Notes under the pieces: model-generated | Told to the model about the DNA's origin: nothing | What the model saw: the letters and a program-made list of their open reading frames with translations, nothing else | Databases searched by the model: none | Made by a program: the position numbers and the translations under genes | Assembly (NCBI GenBank): GCA_005885555.1 | Contig: VAWN01000022.1 | Location: forward strand, 73,216-137,215 | Direction of reading: 5' to 3' | DNA: 64,000 nucleotides | From: Actinomycetota bacterium | GTDB taxonomy: Bacteria; Actinomycetota; Actinomycetes; Mycobacteriales; Micromonosporaceae | Shown here: positions 8,404-16,263 of the stretch, piece after piece | Layout: each line of letters starts with the position of its first letter | How positions within the stretch are numbered: position 1 is the first letter of the stretch

Positions 8404-9186
8404 ATGGCTGACGGAAAGGACACTCGAGAGCTCGTCCGGGCGCGGTACGCGGCGGCTGCGATCAACGTGCTGGATGGCGCGGCGAGCGGTGGGTGCGGCG
8501 GAGCGTCCGCCGTCGGGAGCTGCTGCGGGCCTGCGGCTGCGGTGGCCGAGGAGGGCTTCGGATCGAACCTGTACGACGCGGGTGAGCGGGCGGAGCTGCC
8601 GGCCGCAGCGGTGGAGGCCAGCCTCGGGTGCGGCAACCCGCTGATGGTGGCCGAGCTGAACCCGGGCGAGACGGTGCTGGACCTCGGGTCCGGTGGTGGG
8701 ATCGACGTGCTGCTGTCGGCCCGGCGGGTCGGATCGACCGGCAAGGCCTACGGGCTGGACATGACCGACGAGATGCTGAACCTGGCCCGGCGCAACGCTG
8801 CCGAGGCCGGTGCCACCAACGTGGAGTTCCTGCGCGGCCAGATCGAGGACATCCCGCTACCGGATGCCAGTGTCGACGTCGTTATCTCGAACTGCGTGAT
8901 CAACCTGTCGACGGACAAGCCGGCGGTGTTCGCGTCGACCTTCCGGGTACTCAGGCCCGGCGGCCGGATCGGTGTCACCGACGTGGTGGCGGAGAACCAG
9001 CTGAGCCCTGAGCAGCGCGCGGAGCGGGGCGGCTGGGTCGGGTGCGTCGCCGGCGCACTGTCGCTGGCCGAGTACGAGCAGGGGTTGGCCCGTGCCGGGT
9101 TCGTCGACGTCGAGATCGTGCCGACGCATGCGGTGGCCGACGGGATGCACTCGGCGATCGTGCGGGCACGCAAGCCCGCCGCGTAG
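8404..9186 (+). CDS. arsM: Arsenite S-adenosylmethionine methyltransferase
   Basis: Methylates arsenite using SAM, giving volatile or more easily exported methyl-arsenicals. The 260-residue product has SAM motif I VLDLGSGGGIDVLLSARRVG near residue 92. It also has Cys pairs near the N-terminus (GGCGG, SCCGP) and the two catalytic cysteines in ISNCVINL (near 162) and GCVAGAL (near 212), the expected arsenite-binding set. The start ATG follows AGGGAGG at 8391. It is divergent from arsR and convergent with the MIP channel gene; the 3' ends are only 10 bp apart and share a palindrome. Confidence 0.95.
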   Translation: MADGKDTRELVRARYAAAAINVLDGAASGGCGGASAVGSCCGPAAAVAEEGFGSNLYDAGERAELPAAAVEASLGCGNPLMVAELNPGETVLDLGSGGGIDVLLSARRVGSTGKAYGLDMTDEMLNLARRNAAEAGATNVEFLRGQIEDIPLPDASVDVVISNCVINLSTDKPAVFASTFRVLRPGGRIGVTDVVAENQLSPEQRAERGGWVGCVAGALSLAEYEQGLARAGFVDVEIVPTHAVADGMHSAIVRARKPAA

Positions 9187-9196
9187 GACCGCGTGT

Positions 9197-9943
9197 CTAG
9201 GGCCGGCCGTCGACGTCGACGGCCGGCCCGTGTGCGGTAACCACGTTGTCGGCGGCCCGCCCGGCGTCCGGGTACAGCGCTGCGAGCAGACCGACCCCGA
9301 CGACCAGGCCGACCAGCTGCGCGGCGACGAAGCCGGGAACCGAGCCGGGCGCGATGCCGGCGAACGTGTCGGTGAACGCCCGCCCGATGGTGACTGCCGG
9401 GTTGGCGAACGAGGTCGACGAGGTGAACCAGTACGCCGCTCCGATGTAGGCGCCCACCGCGGCCGGCGCCGCGGCGGTGCGGCCGGTGCGGGCCAATGCG
9501 AAGATCAGCAGGAGGAGACCGGCGGTGGCGACAACTTCGCCGAGCCACAGGTGACCGGCGGCCCGCGTGGTCGTGGAGAACCGGACGGCCGGCAGGCCGA
9601 ACATCAGGTTCGCCAGCACCGACCCGCCGATCCCACCGGCGACCTGTGCGGCGACGTAGACACCGAGAACCGGGGTGGACAGTCCGGTCCGGTGCCGGCG
9701 GCCCAACCACCAGTCGGCCAGCGACACGGCCGGGTTGAAGTGCGCGCCGGACACCGGCCCGAACGCGAGGATCAATGCCGCCAACGCGAACGCGGTCGCG
9801 ATCGAGTTCTCCAGCAGTTCCAGCCCGACGTTGCCCGGGGACAGGCGGGCCGCCATGATGCCCGAACCCACCACCGCGACCACAAGCAGTCCGGTACCCA
9901 CGCCCTCGGCCAGCGCCCGCCGGGCCAGACCCACCCCCGCCAT
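9197..9943 (-). CDS. MIP-family channel (arsenite/glycerol facilitator type)
   Basis: A 248-residue aquaporin-like membrane channel with six hydrophobic helices and both pore-lining NPA boxes: GAHFNPAVSLA (near residue 70) and SFANPAVTIGRA (near 182). In ars operons such channels (AqpS type) move trivalent arsenic out of the cell; that role here is inferred from the neighbours. The start ATG overlaps the arsC stop (TGATG), so the genes are translationally coupled. The last residues are encoded by the convergent palindrome. Confidence 0.88.
   Translation of the reverse strand: MAGVGLARRALAEGVGTGLLVVAVVGSGIMAARLSPGNVGLELLENSIATAFALAALILAFGPVSGAHFNPAVSLADWWLGRRHRTGLSTPVLGVYVAAQVAGGIGGSVLANLMFGLPAVRFSTTTRAAGHLWLGEVVATAGLLLLIFALARTGRTAAAPAAVGAYIGAAYWFTSSTSFANPAVTIGRAFTDTFAGIAPGSVPGFVAAQLVGLVVGVGLLAALYPDAGRAADNVVTAHGPAVDVDGRP
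9200..9229. terminator. 30-bp perfect palindrome at the arsM/aqp convergence
   Basis: Positions 9200-9214 (GGGCCGGCCGTCGAC) are followed directly by their exact reverse complement at 9215-9229. As RNA this folds as a strong hairpin in both directions, so it is likely a bidirectional terminator for arsM and the MIP channel gene. It also encodes the last ten or so residues of the MIP protein (AVDVDGRP). Confidence 0.6.
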
Positions 9944-10608
9944 CAGTTCCCGGCCGCGGGTACGCCGAGCTGGTCGAGCAGGTGCCGTACCCGTCGCTCG
10001 ATCTCGTCCCGTACCGGGCGGACCTCCTCGACGGTCTTGCCGGCCGGATCGTCGAGTACCCACTCCTCGTACCTCTTGCTGGGGAAGATCGGGCAGGCGT
10101 CGCCGCACCCCATGCTGACCACCACGTCGGCCGCGCGGACGACCTCGTCGGTCCACGGCTTGGGGTACTCGGCGGAGATGTCGATACCACGCTCCCGCAT
10201 CGCCGCCACGGCGGCCGGGTTGACTTCCATCCCCGGCTCGGAACCACCGGACCAGCCGACCGCCCGGTGGCCGGCCAGGTGCTGGAAGAACCCCAACGCC
10301 ATCTGGCTGCGTCCGGCGTTGTGCACGCACAGGAACAGCACGGTGGGCCGGCCGTCGTGGCTGAGCCCTTCCACCTTGGCCAGGGCGGTCAGCCGCTGCC
10401 GGGCGAACCGCTCGGCCAGCAACGGCAGGAAGTGCGGCACCGTCGAGCGGGCGGCGAACTGGTCGTAGCTGCTGTACAGGAACCGCTCGATGGTCTCGGT
10501 GCCGAAGACTGCCGTGAAGTTGTCGGCGAGCCGCGCGGCGGCGGTCCGCAACGCACGTTGCTGGTCCACCGACAGGTCACCGCAATGATCGGCGCTGATA
10601 TCGGTCAT
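9943..10608 (-). CDS. arsC: Arsenate reductase, LMW-phosphatase type with N-terminal helical domain
   Basis: Reduces arsenate to arsenite. The C-terminal domain has the phosphatase-like loop LCVHNAGRSQM (nucleophile Cys near residue 94) and the further cysteines of MGCGDACPIFPSKRYEEW near 166, used in the disulfide cascade of thioredoxin- or mycothiol-linked enzymes. The first ~80 residues (TAAARLADNFTAVFG, ERFLYSSYDQFAARS) form an alpha-helical domain found in actinobacterial ArsC proteins. The ATG overlaps the stop of the upstream fusion gene (ATGA) and the stop overlaps the MIP start, so this is the middle gene of a tight three-gene operon. Confidence 0.93.
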   Translation of the reverse strand: MTDISADHCGDLSVDQQRALRTAAARLADNFTAVFGTETIERFLYSSYDQFAARSTVPHFLPLLAERFARQRLTALAKVEGLSHDGRPTVLFLCVHNAGRSQMALGFFQHLAGHRAVGWSGGSEPGMEVNPAAVAAMRERGIDISAEYPKPWTDEVVRAADVVVSMGCGDACPIFPSKRYEEWVLDDPAGKTVEEVRPVRDEIERRVRHLLDQLGVPAAGN

Positions 10609-11285
10609 GACGGGCCTCCGGTCAGGACGGGAACGAGTCGATCGATGCGTTCGGCAATGTCGGCGTAGGCGGCCTCGAAGGCGGCATCCGTGTCCAACGC
10701 GGCGGGGTCGGGGACCGACCAGTGCAGCCGTGGTCCGGGTGTGGCCAGGTGTTCGTGGGCGTTGTCGCACACGGACACCACCAGGTCTCCCGCGCCGACC
10801 ACCTCGGCGAGGTGCACGGGCCGGGCGGGTCCCAGATCCAGCCCGTGCCGCCGGCCGACCTTGACCGCCCGCGGGTGTACCCGCTGCGCCGGCTCGGTAC
10901 CGCCCGACGCGGCCGCCACCGGCGACCGGGTGGCCAGCAGCGCCGCCGCGAGCTGCGAGCGCGCTGAGTTGTGGGTACACACGAAGACCACCCGGGAACC
11001 GGCCACCGGCTGCGGATCCGTAAGCAAGGTCAACGCCCGCGGAACCAGGCGTAGGTAGGTCCGGCGGCGGTCACCCTCCGACCGGGTACGCCGGATCAAC
11101 CCGGCCTCTTCCAGGACGCGCAGATGATGGGCCACGAGGTTGGTCGGCTGGCCCAGCATCCGCGCAAGCTCCCCCGGCGACGCGTCACTGACCGTCAGCC
11201 GGTCGACGATGGTCAGGCGGGATACCTCACCGAGCGCGGCATGGATGGTGGCCCGCGCTTCCCGGGAAGATGGCTCAACCGACAT
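10605..11285 (-). CDS. ArsR-ArsC fusion: regulator plus arsenate reductase-like domain
   Basis: First gene of the minus-strand arsenic operon. Residues ~1-95 are a winged-helix regulator (LARMLGQPTNLVAHHLRVLE). Residues ~100-226 are a low-molecular-weight phosphatase/arsenate reductase domain (VFVCTHNSARSQLAAALL with the nucleophile Cys near 104; later SVCDNAHEHL). The fusion probably couples arsenic detection to reduction. The regulatory half lacks the ELxVCDL metal site, so its metalloid ligand may lie elsewhere or in the ArsC domain. The start is the ATG at 11285 (MSVEPSSREAR). The operator-like ATTGACTCAAT covers the start, consistent with autoregulation. Confidence 0.88.
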   Translation of the reverse strand: MSVEPSSREARATIHAALGEVSRLTIVDRLTVSDASPGELARMLGQPTNLVAHHLRVLEEAGLIRRTRSEGDRRRTYLRLVPRALTLLTDPQPVAGSRVVFVCTHNSARSQLAAALLATRSPVAAASGGTEPAQRVHPRAVKVGRRHGLDLGPARPVHLAEVVGAGDLVVSVCDNAHEHLATPGPRLHWSVPDPAALDTDAAFEAAYADIAERIDRLVPVLTGGPS

Positions 11286-11294
11286 TGACTCAAT
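11284..11294. promoter_or_regulatory. ATTGACTCAAT palindrome at the ArsR-ArsC start codon
   Basis: ATTGACTCAAT is a perfect 5-1-5 palindrome that overlaps the fusion gene start codon and the stop codon of the upstream broken diguanylate cyclase gene. Its position suits an autorepressor operator. If the transcript were leaderless, a bound repressor would block initiation directly. Confidence 0.45.
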
Positions 11295-12878
11295 AGTCGT
11301 CGACAGAACGGTCGCCGGCAAGCGCCGGGTACCCCTCGGCTGGGTACCCCGCCGCCGCGCCCTTGCCCAGCGACTTGGCGCGGTACATGGCGGCGTCGGC
11401 GGCGCGCAGCAGCTCGTCCAAGCCGCGTGCCCCGCCGTCCTCGAAGGCCGCGCTGTCCTTGAAGGCCCGGCCGTCCTCGACGGCCACGCCGGCGCTGGCC
11501 CCGACCCGTACCGGTACGCCGTCGACGAGGCACGGCTGACCGATCGCGTCGACGATCCGGTCGGCCACCAGCCCGATGCTGTCCGGCAGCGGGCTCTCCA
11601 GCAGGATGCCGTACTCGTCGCCGCCGAGCCGGGCGACCGTGTCGGTCTCCCGCACGCACGCCCGCAATCTTCGGCCGACCTCGCACAGCACCGCGTCGCC
11701 GGCCGCATGCCCGTACCGGTCGTTGACCGGCTTGAAGTCGTCCAGGTCGACCAGCAGCCCGGTTGGCCAGGCCGGTGAGCCCGTCGCGGAAGGCCATGTC
11801 GCGCAGTTCGGCGGCGAGTACGTCGCGCTCGTGCAACGCCGCGCGCAGCTCACCGAGCAGTCGGGCGTTCTCGGAGAACGAGGCGAGCTGCCGTACCACG
11901 ATCAGTCCGGTACTGGCCACCACGCCGACCAGTACCGTCCAGGTACGCCCGTCAAGGCCGCGGCCGAACAGCGCGACGATCAGCAGGGTGAAGCTCGCGC
12001 CCAGCGCAAGGTAGGGCAGCGTGCTGTACGGCCGGCGCCGGGGTACGGCGCAGCGTGCCGGGATCGGCGCCCACCTGCCGGCGCTGTACCACGGCGGCGA
12101 GCATGAGGCACGCGTCGCCGAACGCGCTGATCGCGAAGAACCAGTTGGCGTGGCCCTGCGCGAGCAGGCCGGGCCCCGGCCCGGCGATCAGCCCGCCGGT
12201 CGCCGGGGCGCCGGCGCCGAGCAGGCCGGCGGCGACGGTGAACGGCGGCTGCCCGGCGATCAGCAGCTTGGCCACGGCGAACACCGCGACCAGCATCATG
12301 ACCGGACCGGTCAGCACGACCAGCAGCTCGGCGCCGAGGGCGGCGCCGACCATGACCGTGGCCATGTCCAGCCAGAAGCAGGCGCGGCCGCGCCGGGACG
12401 AGATCTGCAGCGGGTACGTGCACATGACGATCACGACGGTCAGCGCCGCGACGCCCAGCAACGCGGCCGTCACCGGGCCGCCGAGCATCAGCGCCGGGGG
12501 TACCGGTCCGTGGGCGGTGACGATCAACTGGACGAGGTACCCGATGCCGACCGCCAGGGCAGCGAAGCCGTATGCCCGCCAGAAGCGCCGGGCCGGGTCG
12601 CCCGCCGGGAGCAGGCGCACGATCCGCCGCGCGGTCAGCATCGCGGTCGTGTCGAAGATCACCGAGGCCGACCAGCTCAGTCGGCCGAGCGTCAGCGGCG
12701 TACCGACGCCGTGGAGCAGTACCCCCACGGCGAGTACGACGACCCCGGCGTGCGCGAGCAGTACCGGGTCGGCGGGCAGCCGGTAGCGTGCCCCGACCCG
12801 GGCGCGGCAGGTCACCGACTCCAGCACGACCTGTCCATCGGCCGGCGGGCTGAGGACCTTAGCGCCCGCCGTGTCCAA
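11290..12878 (-). pseudogene. Membrane diguanylate cyclase (GGDEF) with two frame breaks
   Basis: Three frames add up to one gene. The 5' part encodes a multi-helix membrane sensor (for example VLLAHAGVVVLAVGVLLHG, ALGAELLVVLTGPVMMLVAV). Near 12025-12035 the frame shifts into RRPYSTLPYLALGASFTLLI and continues through SENARLLGELRAALHERDVL to MAFRDGLTGLAN at about 11765-11790. There a second break, with loss of roughly 20 residues usually present, leads to LLVDLDDFKPVNDRYGHAAG and LGGDEYGILLE. The signature is GGDEY. It would have made c-di-GMP, but as read it cannot give a full-length product. The 5' frame opens with a TTG; the true start is uncertain. A sequencing error is possible, but two separate lesions argue for decay. 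Confidence 0.7.
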
Positions 12879-13066
12879 GATCGCGCCGGCACCGCCCTGA
12901 GCCCGGGTGTCGTTCGAATAACAGTGCCGTAGCGGCCACAGTTATCCGGACATGTGGTTATGCTGGCTAAAAATGAATCGAACCGCGCAAGGATTAGCAC
13001 CGTGCATCCTTGGGTATGCGCACCTCGGCATTGCCATTTGTGATCACGATTTCCTTTGGGGGTCCC

Positions 13067-13468
13067 GTGAACGCGATCCGTCGGCGGCTGACACCCGCTG
13101 TGCTCGACCTCGCCGGGATGGCCGCGTTGGCCGCCGCGGCGGTGCAGCGGTTCATCCAACTCGCCTGGCAGCGGCTGGTCCAGGTACCGGATAGGCCACC
13201 GGCCCGGTTGGGTAGACCGGTCGCCCACGTGGGCGCCACCGAGAGTTTCGGCACCGAGCTGCGCGCGCTGCGCAGTATCGAGGTGAGCCCCGAGCTCGTC
13301 TCGGACATCGAGAACGAGCTGCGGTGGGGACTGATCTGGCACGATTTCGAGCGCTTCATGCAGGGCGAAATCGACCGGGTCTTCGCGCCCTATCTGGCTA
13401 TTGCCGAAGCGCCGGACTTCGACTCCCTCCGCGAGCTGATCGGTATCCGCGAGCTGCTACCTGCATAG
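13067..13468 (+). CDS. Hypothetical protein, 133 aa
   Basis: I chose the GTG at 13067, preceded by TTTGGGGGTCC; an ATG at 13016 is an alternative. The product starts VNAIRRRLTPAVLDLAGMAA, has a hydrophobic Ala-rich stretch near residues 10-25, and ends acidic (IWHDFERFMQGEIDRVFAPY). I recognise no family. It converges on the SRPBCC gene, whose stop is 20 bp away. The upstream 190 bp are relatively AT-rich for this genome, which could reflect a promoter or acquired DNA. Confidence 0.5.
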   Translation: MNAIRRRLTPAVLDLAGMAALAAAAVQRFIQLAWQRLVQVPDRPPARLGRPVAHVGATESFGTELRALRSIEVSPELVSDIENELRWGLIWHDFERFMQGEIDRVFAPYLAIAEAPDFDSLRELIGIRELLPA

Positions 13469-13487
13469 ACACCAATAAATAAAAGGC

Positions 13488-13952
13488 TCAGCTTGCCGGG
13501 AACAGTGCGGCGAGCCGGTCCAGCGACCGGTCCATGTTGCCGCCGATCTCGCGGGCGCCGAACGCGCGCATGACCAGTCCCCGTACCGCGCTGGCCGGTT
13601 GCTGCGCCGAGTGCAGGCGGACGAGGGTACCGTCGCCGGCCGGCTCCAGGCTGATCCGGAAATGCGTCGAGCGCGCGAAGACCGGTGCCGGCCTGCCGTC
13701 CAGCCGTTCGGCGACGTGCCGCCAGCCGTACCGGTGCGGGGCGTCGTACTCGGTGATCTCGCGGTCGATCTCCGCCCGGCGCCGGCCCCAGGTGCCGTGT
13801 TGCCGCTGGTGCTGGCCGACGCCGTCACCGTCGAGCACCTCGACGCGGTCGGCGAACGCGAACCATTCGGCGGCCCGTTCCGGCGCCGCGACGACCGCCC
13901 ACACCGCGGCGGGGTCGGCCGCCACCCGGCGCTCCCGGAAAATCTCGATCAT
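13488..13952 (-). CDS. SRPBCC (START-like) family protein
   Basis: A 154-residue single-domain protein of the polyketide cyclase/START-like fold, typified by the opening MIEIFRERRVAADPAAVWAV and the WFAFADRVEVLDGDG strand. Such proteins bind small hydrophobic ligands in a central cavity; the ligand here cannot be told from sequence. It is divergent from a MarR regulator with only 24 bp between the start codons, so the two probably share a control site. The frame ends in RLAALFPAS. Confidence 0.8.
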   Translation of the reverse strand: MIEIFRERRVAADPAAVWAVVAAPERAAEWFAFADRVEVLDGDGVGQHQRQHGTWGRRRAEIDREITEYDAPHRYGWRHVAERLDGRPAPVFARSTHFRISLEPAGDGTLVRLHSAQQPASAVRGLVMRAFGAREIGGNMDRSLDRLAALFPAS

Positions 13953-13976
13953 GACGCCCCCTAGTAGTCTGGAAGT

Positions 13977-14435
13977 ATGAAAGGTTCAGCCGCCGAACAT
14001 TTCGAGACACTGTACCGCCGGGTGTGGGGCGCGCTCAACCGGCCGGACGCGCCGGATCTGAGCCAGCACGAGCGGCAGCTGCTGCACCACGTACCCGCCG
14101 ACGGTGCCGTGTCGCTGACCTGGCTGGCCGAGCACCTTGCGCTGCCGAAGAGCACCGCGTCGATGGTGGTCAAGAGCCTGGGGCGGCGCGGGTTCGTCGA
14201 GCGGGCCCGCGACCCGGCGGACGAGCGGCGGCTGGCCATCGTGCTGACCGAGCGGGGAAAGGCCCGGGTGGGCGAGGACACGGTACTCGACCCGGAGGCG
14301 CTCAAGGTGGCGCTGGCGAAGCTGTCGCCGCCGGTACGGGCGGGGCTGCTGGACGGCATGGAGCAGCTCGCCGCCGCGGCCGAGGCGGTCGCCGGGAAGA
14401 AGGAGGGCGGGGCATGGCACACCACAGCCGGGTAG
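13977..14435 (+). CDS. MarR-family transcriptional regulator
   Basis: A 152-residue winged-helix protein. The DNA-binding region is LTWLAEHLALPKSTASMVVK followed by the wing VERARDPADERRLAIVLTERG, the signature of MarR regulators. It is divergent from the SRPBCC gene and overlaps the downstream VOC gene by 22 bp, suggesting co-transcription with VOC and control of the divergent gene. No Cys is positioned for redox sensing, so a small ligand is the likely signal. Confidence 0.88.
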   Translation: MKGSAAEHFETLYRRVWGALNRPDAPDLSQHERQLLHHVPADGAVSLTWLAEHLALPKSTASMVVKSLGRRGFVERARDPADERRLAIVLTERGKARVGEDTVLDPEALKVALAKLSPPVRAGLLDGMEQLAAAAEAVAGKKEGGAWHTTAG

Positions 14436-14797
14436 CCCGGATCGTCATCGACGTGGCGGCCGGTGACCACGACCGGGAGATCGAGTTCTGGCGGTCGGCG
14501 ACCGGTGCGCCGCTGGCACGGTACCCCCGGTTTCCGGAGTATCACGGCGCCGGGCTGCCGGGCGCGGACATGGGGCTGCTCCTGCAGCGGCTGGGCGACG
14601 GCGCGAGCCGGATCCACCTGGACATCCACACCGACGACCCGGCGGCGGAGGTCGCCCGCCTGGAGCGGCTGGGCGCGACGCGGGTGCGGGAGGTGTCCGG
14701 CTGGTGGATCATGCGGGATCCGGCCGGGCTGCTGTTCTGCGTGGTACCGGAGGAGCCCGGCAACCTCAACGACGCGAACGCGCAGCGGTGGGAATAG
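14414..14797 (+). CDS. VOC-superfamily protein (glyoxalase/dioxygenase fold)
   Basis: A 127-residue protein with paired beta-alpha-beta-beta-beta modules: VARIVIDVAAGDHDREIEFW, then HLDIHTDDPAAEVARLERLG and WWIMRDPAGLLFCVVPEEP. This last pattern is common in actinobacterial VOC proteins annotated as glyoxalase-like. Metal ligands could be the His and Glu residues of these strands, but the substrate is not evident. The start ATG overlaps the marR 3' end by 22 bp. A long inverted repeat 16 bp after the stop probably terminates the two-gene transcript. Confidence 0.82.
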   Translation: MAHHSRVARIVIDVAAGDHDREIEFWRSATGAPLARYPRFPEYHGAGLPGADMGLLLQRLGDGASRIHLDIHTDDPAAEVARLERLGATRVREVSGWWIMRDPAGLLFCVVPEEPGNLNDANAQRWE

Positions 14798-14813
14798 GCG
14801 GGTGGGAATAGGC

Positions 14814-14874
14814 GATCCCCGGGACACACCGCGCGTACGCGGGCCGGCTGGACTGTACCGGCGTCCCGGGGATC
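14814..14874 (+). terminator. Inverted repeat after the marR-VOC operon
   Basis: GATCCCCGGGAC (14814-14825) pairs perfectly with GTCCCGGGGATC (14863-14874) across a 37-nt GC-rich loop. There is no T-run, as is usual for terminators in high-GC actinomycetes. Confidence 0.6.
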
Positions 14875-15181
14875 GGGTAGCTGTCTGGTATTCGCCAGGA
14901 CCGACGTCAATCGGTCTCGACGAGTCGGAGTCCAGAAGGACGGCGGCTAGCGGACAGCCACCTCACCAGTCCAAAAACTACTCAAAGTTCGGACCACCTC
15001 CCTTCACGTGTAGAAACAAATCTAGGCCGGGATCCCCTTACGTGGCAAGGCATTTCGGAGCCGGATCCCACTCCGGCCGAGCGTGCTTTGCGGCAGGGCG
15101 TCCCAGAACGGCCACACATTGTGCATGACGCGAAGATGGATGCTCGCCGGGTGCTGGTCGCATCGTTCCATCTGAGGCAGC
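14875..15181. other. Gene-free stretch of about 300 bp
   Basis: No convincing reading frame. The segment is less GC-rich around 14970-15050 (CCAAAAACTACTCAAAG, GAAACAAATCTAGG), which may mark a promoter for the downstream YbaK gene. I see no clear -35/-10 pair. Confidence 0.35.
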
Positions 15182-15721
15182 ATGGGCGCGGTGATGGGTA
15201 CCCTCCGGACCGTACCGGCGTTGAGCCGGCCCGACCTGCTCGCCGGGCCGGTGGCGGCGGCCCTGCGTGGCTGGCCGCACGCCGACGAGGTCACGGTCGC
15301 CGAGATCGATCCCGAGCTGGCGGACACCGCCGCGTTCTGCGCCGCCTACCAGGTCGGGCTCGACGTCAGCGCGAACTGCGTGGTGGTGGCCGGGAAGCGC
15401 GAGGGGCAGGTGCGGTACGCGGCGTGCCTGGTGCTCGCGACCACCCGCGCGGACGTCAACGGCGTGGTACGGCGGCTGCTCGACGTGCGCAAGGCGAGCT
15501 TCGCGGCGATGGACGTGGCGGTCGCCGAGACCGGCATGGCGTACGGCGGGATCACCCCGATCGGGCTGCCCGCGTCGTGGCCGGTGTTCGTCGACGCGGC
15601 GGTTGCCGGTACCGCCGAAGTGGTCATCGGGTCCGGCATCCGGGGCAGCAAGCTGGTGCTTCCCGGCAAGGCGCTGGCCGGGCTGCCGGGCGCCCAGGTG
15701 GTCGACGGCCTCGCCGGCTGA
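15182..15721 (+). CDS. YbaK/EbsC-type aminoacyl-tRNA deacylase
   Basis: A free-standing 179-residue domain of the prolyl-tRNA editing superfamily, which hydrolyses misacylated tRNAs (for example Cys- or Ala-tRNAPro). Typical motifs are VVAGKREGQVRYAACLVLAT, the catalytic-Lys strand DVRKASFA and the glycine loop ETGMAYGGITPIGLP. Its specificity is not clear from sequence. Prolyl-tRNA synthetase lies two genes away on the other strand and has its own editing domain. The start ATG follows GAGGCAGC. The stop codon lies inside a 19-bp tandem duplication. Confidence 0.85.
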   Translation: MGAVMGTLRTVPALSRPDLLAGPVAAALRGWPHADEVTVAEIDPELADTAAFCAAYQVGLDVSANCVVVAGKREGQVRYAACLVLATTRADVNGVVRRLLDVRKASFAAMDVAVAETGMAYGGITPIGLPASWPVFVDAAVAGTAEVVIGSGIRGSKLVLPGKALAGLPGAQVVDGLAG

Positions 15722-15755
15722 CCGGCGCGGGCAACGCTGACCGGCGCGGGCAACG
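15718..15755 (+). repeat. 19-bp tandem duplication over the deacylase stop codon
   Basis: The unit CTGACCGGCGCGGGCAACG (15718-15736) is repeated exactly at 15737-15755 and a third partial copy, CTGACCG, follows. The first copy contains the TGA stop. It looks like a slippage product. Confidence 0.85.
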
Positions 15756-15768
15756 CTGACCGCGCAGC

Positions 15769-15797
15769 GCGGCCACCGTGGGAGGAACGGTGGCCGC
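15769..15797. terminator. Bidirectional hairpin between the deacylase and CBS genes
   Basis: GCGGCCACCGT (15769-15779) and ACGGTGGCCGC (15787-15797) form a perfect 11-bp stem with a 7-nt loop (GGGAGGA). It lies between convergent genes and could stop transcription from both sides. Confidence 0.75.
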
Positions 15798-15811
15798 ACG
15801 CTGCGTCCTGT

Positions 15812-16234
15812 TCAGTTGTTGGGTGCCGCGCCGCTGATCCCGCCCAGCACCGACGCCGGGTCCGCGTCGACCGCGAGGTCGCCGATCGACACGATGCCGA
15901 CGAGCCCGCGATCGTCGCAGGCCAGGACCCGCCGCACCGCGCGGTCGCGCATCAGTCGCGCCACGTCGGTCGTGGAGTCCTCCGGGCGTACCGTCACCAG
16001 GTCCCTGCTGCAGACCGAGCCCAGCGTCGTGGAGTCGGGAGCCAGCCCCTCGGCCACCGCCCGGACCACGATGTCCCGGTCGGTGACCACGCCGACGAGC
16101 CGGTCGTTGTCGACGACCACCACGTCACCGATGTCCTGTTCGCGCATCATCCGCGCGGCGTCGACCAGCAAGGTGTCCACCTGCAGGCGCACCACGTCGG
16201 TCGTCATGATGTCCTGTACCGTCTGAGCCGCCAT
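15812..16234 (-). CDS. Tandem CBS-domain protein
   Basis: A 140-residue protein made of two CBS motifs: residues ~8-65 (VQDIMTTDVVRLQVDTLLVD ... VGVVTDRDIVVRAVAEG) and ~72-130 (VCSRDLVTVRPEDSTTDVAR ... VGIVSIGDLAV). Such stand-alone pairs dimerise and bind adenine nucleotides, acting as energy or second-messenger sensors. No effector domain is fused, so the partner is unknown. It is encoded 29 bp downstream of proS on the same strand and may be co-transcribed. Confidence 0.92.
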   Translation of the reverse strand: MAAQTVQDIMTTDVVRLQVDTLLVDAARMMREQDIGDVVVVDNDRLVGVVTDRDIVVRAVAEGLAPDSTTLGSVCSRDLVTVRPEDSTTDVARLMRDRAVRRVLACDDRGLVGIVSIGDLAVDADPASVLGGISGAAPNN

Positions 16235-16263
16235 ACCTGTGTGCTACCCGGCCACCGGACCGG

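Noticed and set aside
12873-12882. GTCCAAGATC, identical to one arm of the palindromic element
   Set aside because: No partner arm lies within 100 bp, so it is either chance or an unrecognisable remnant.
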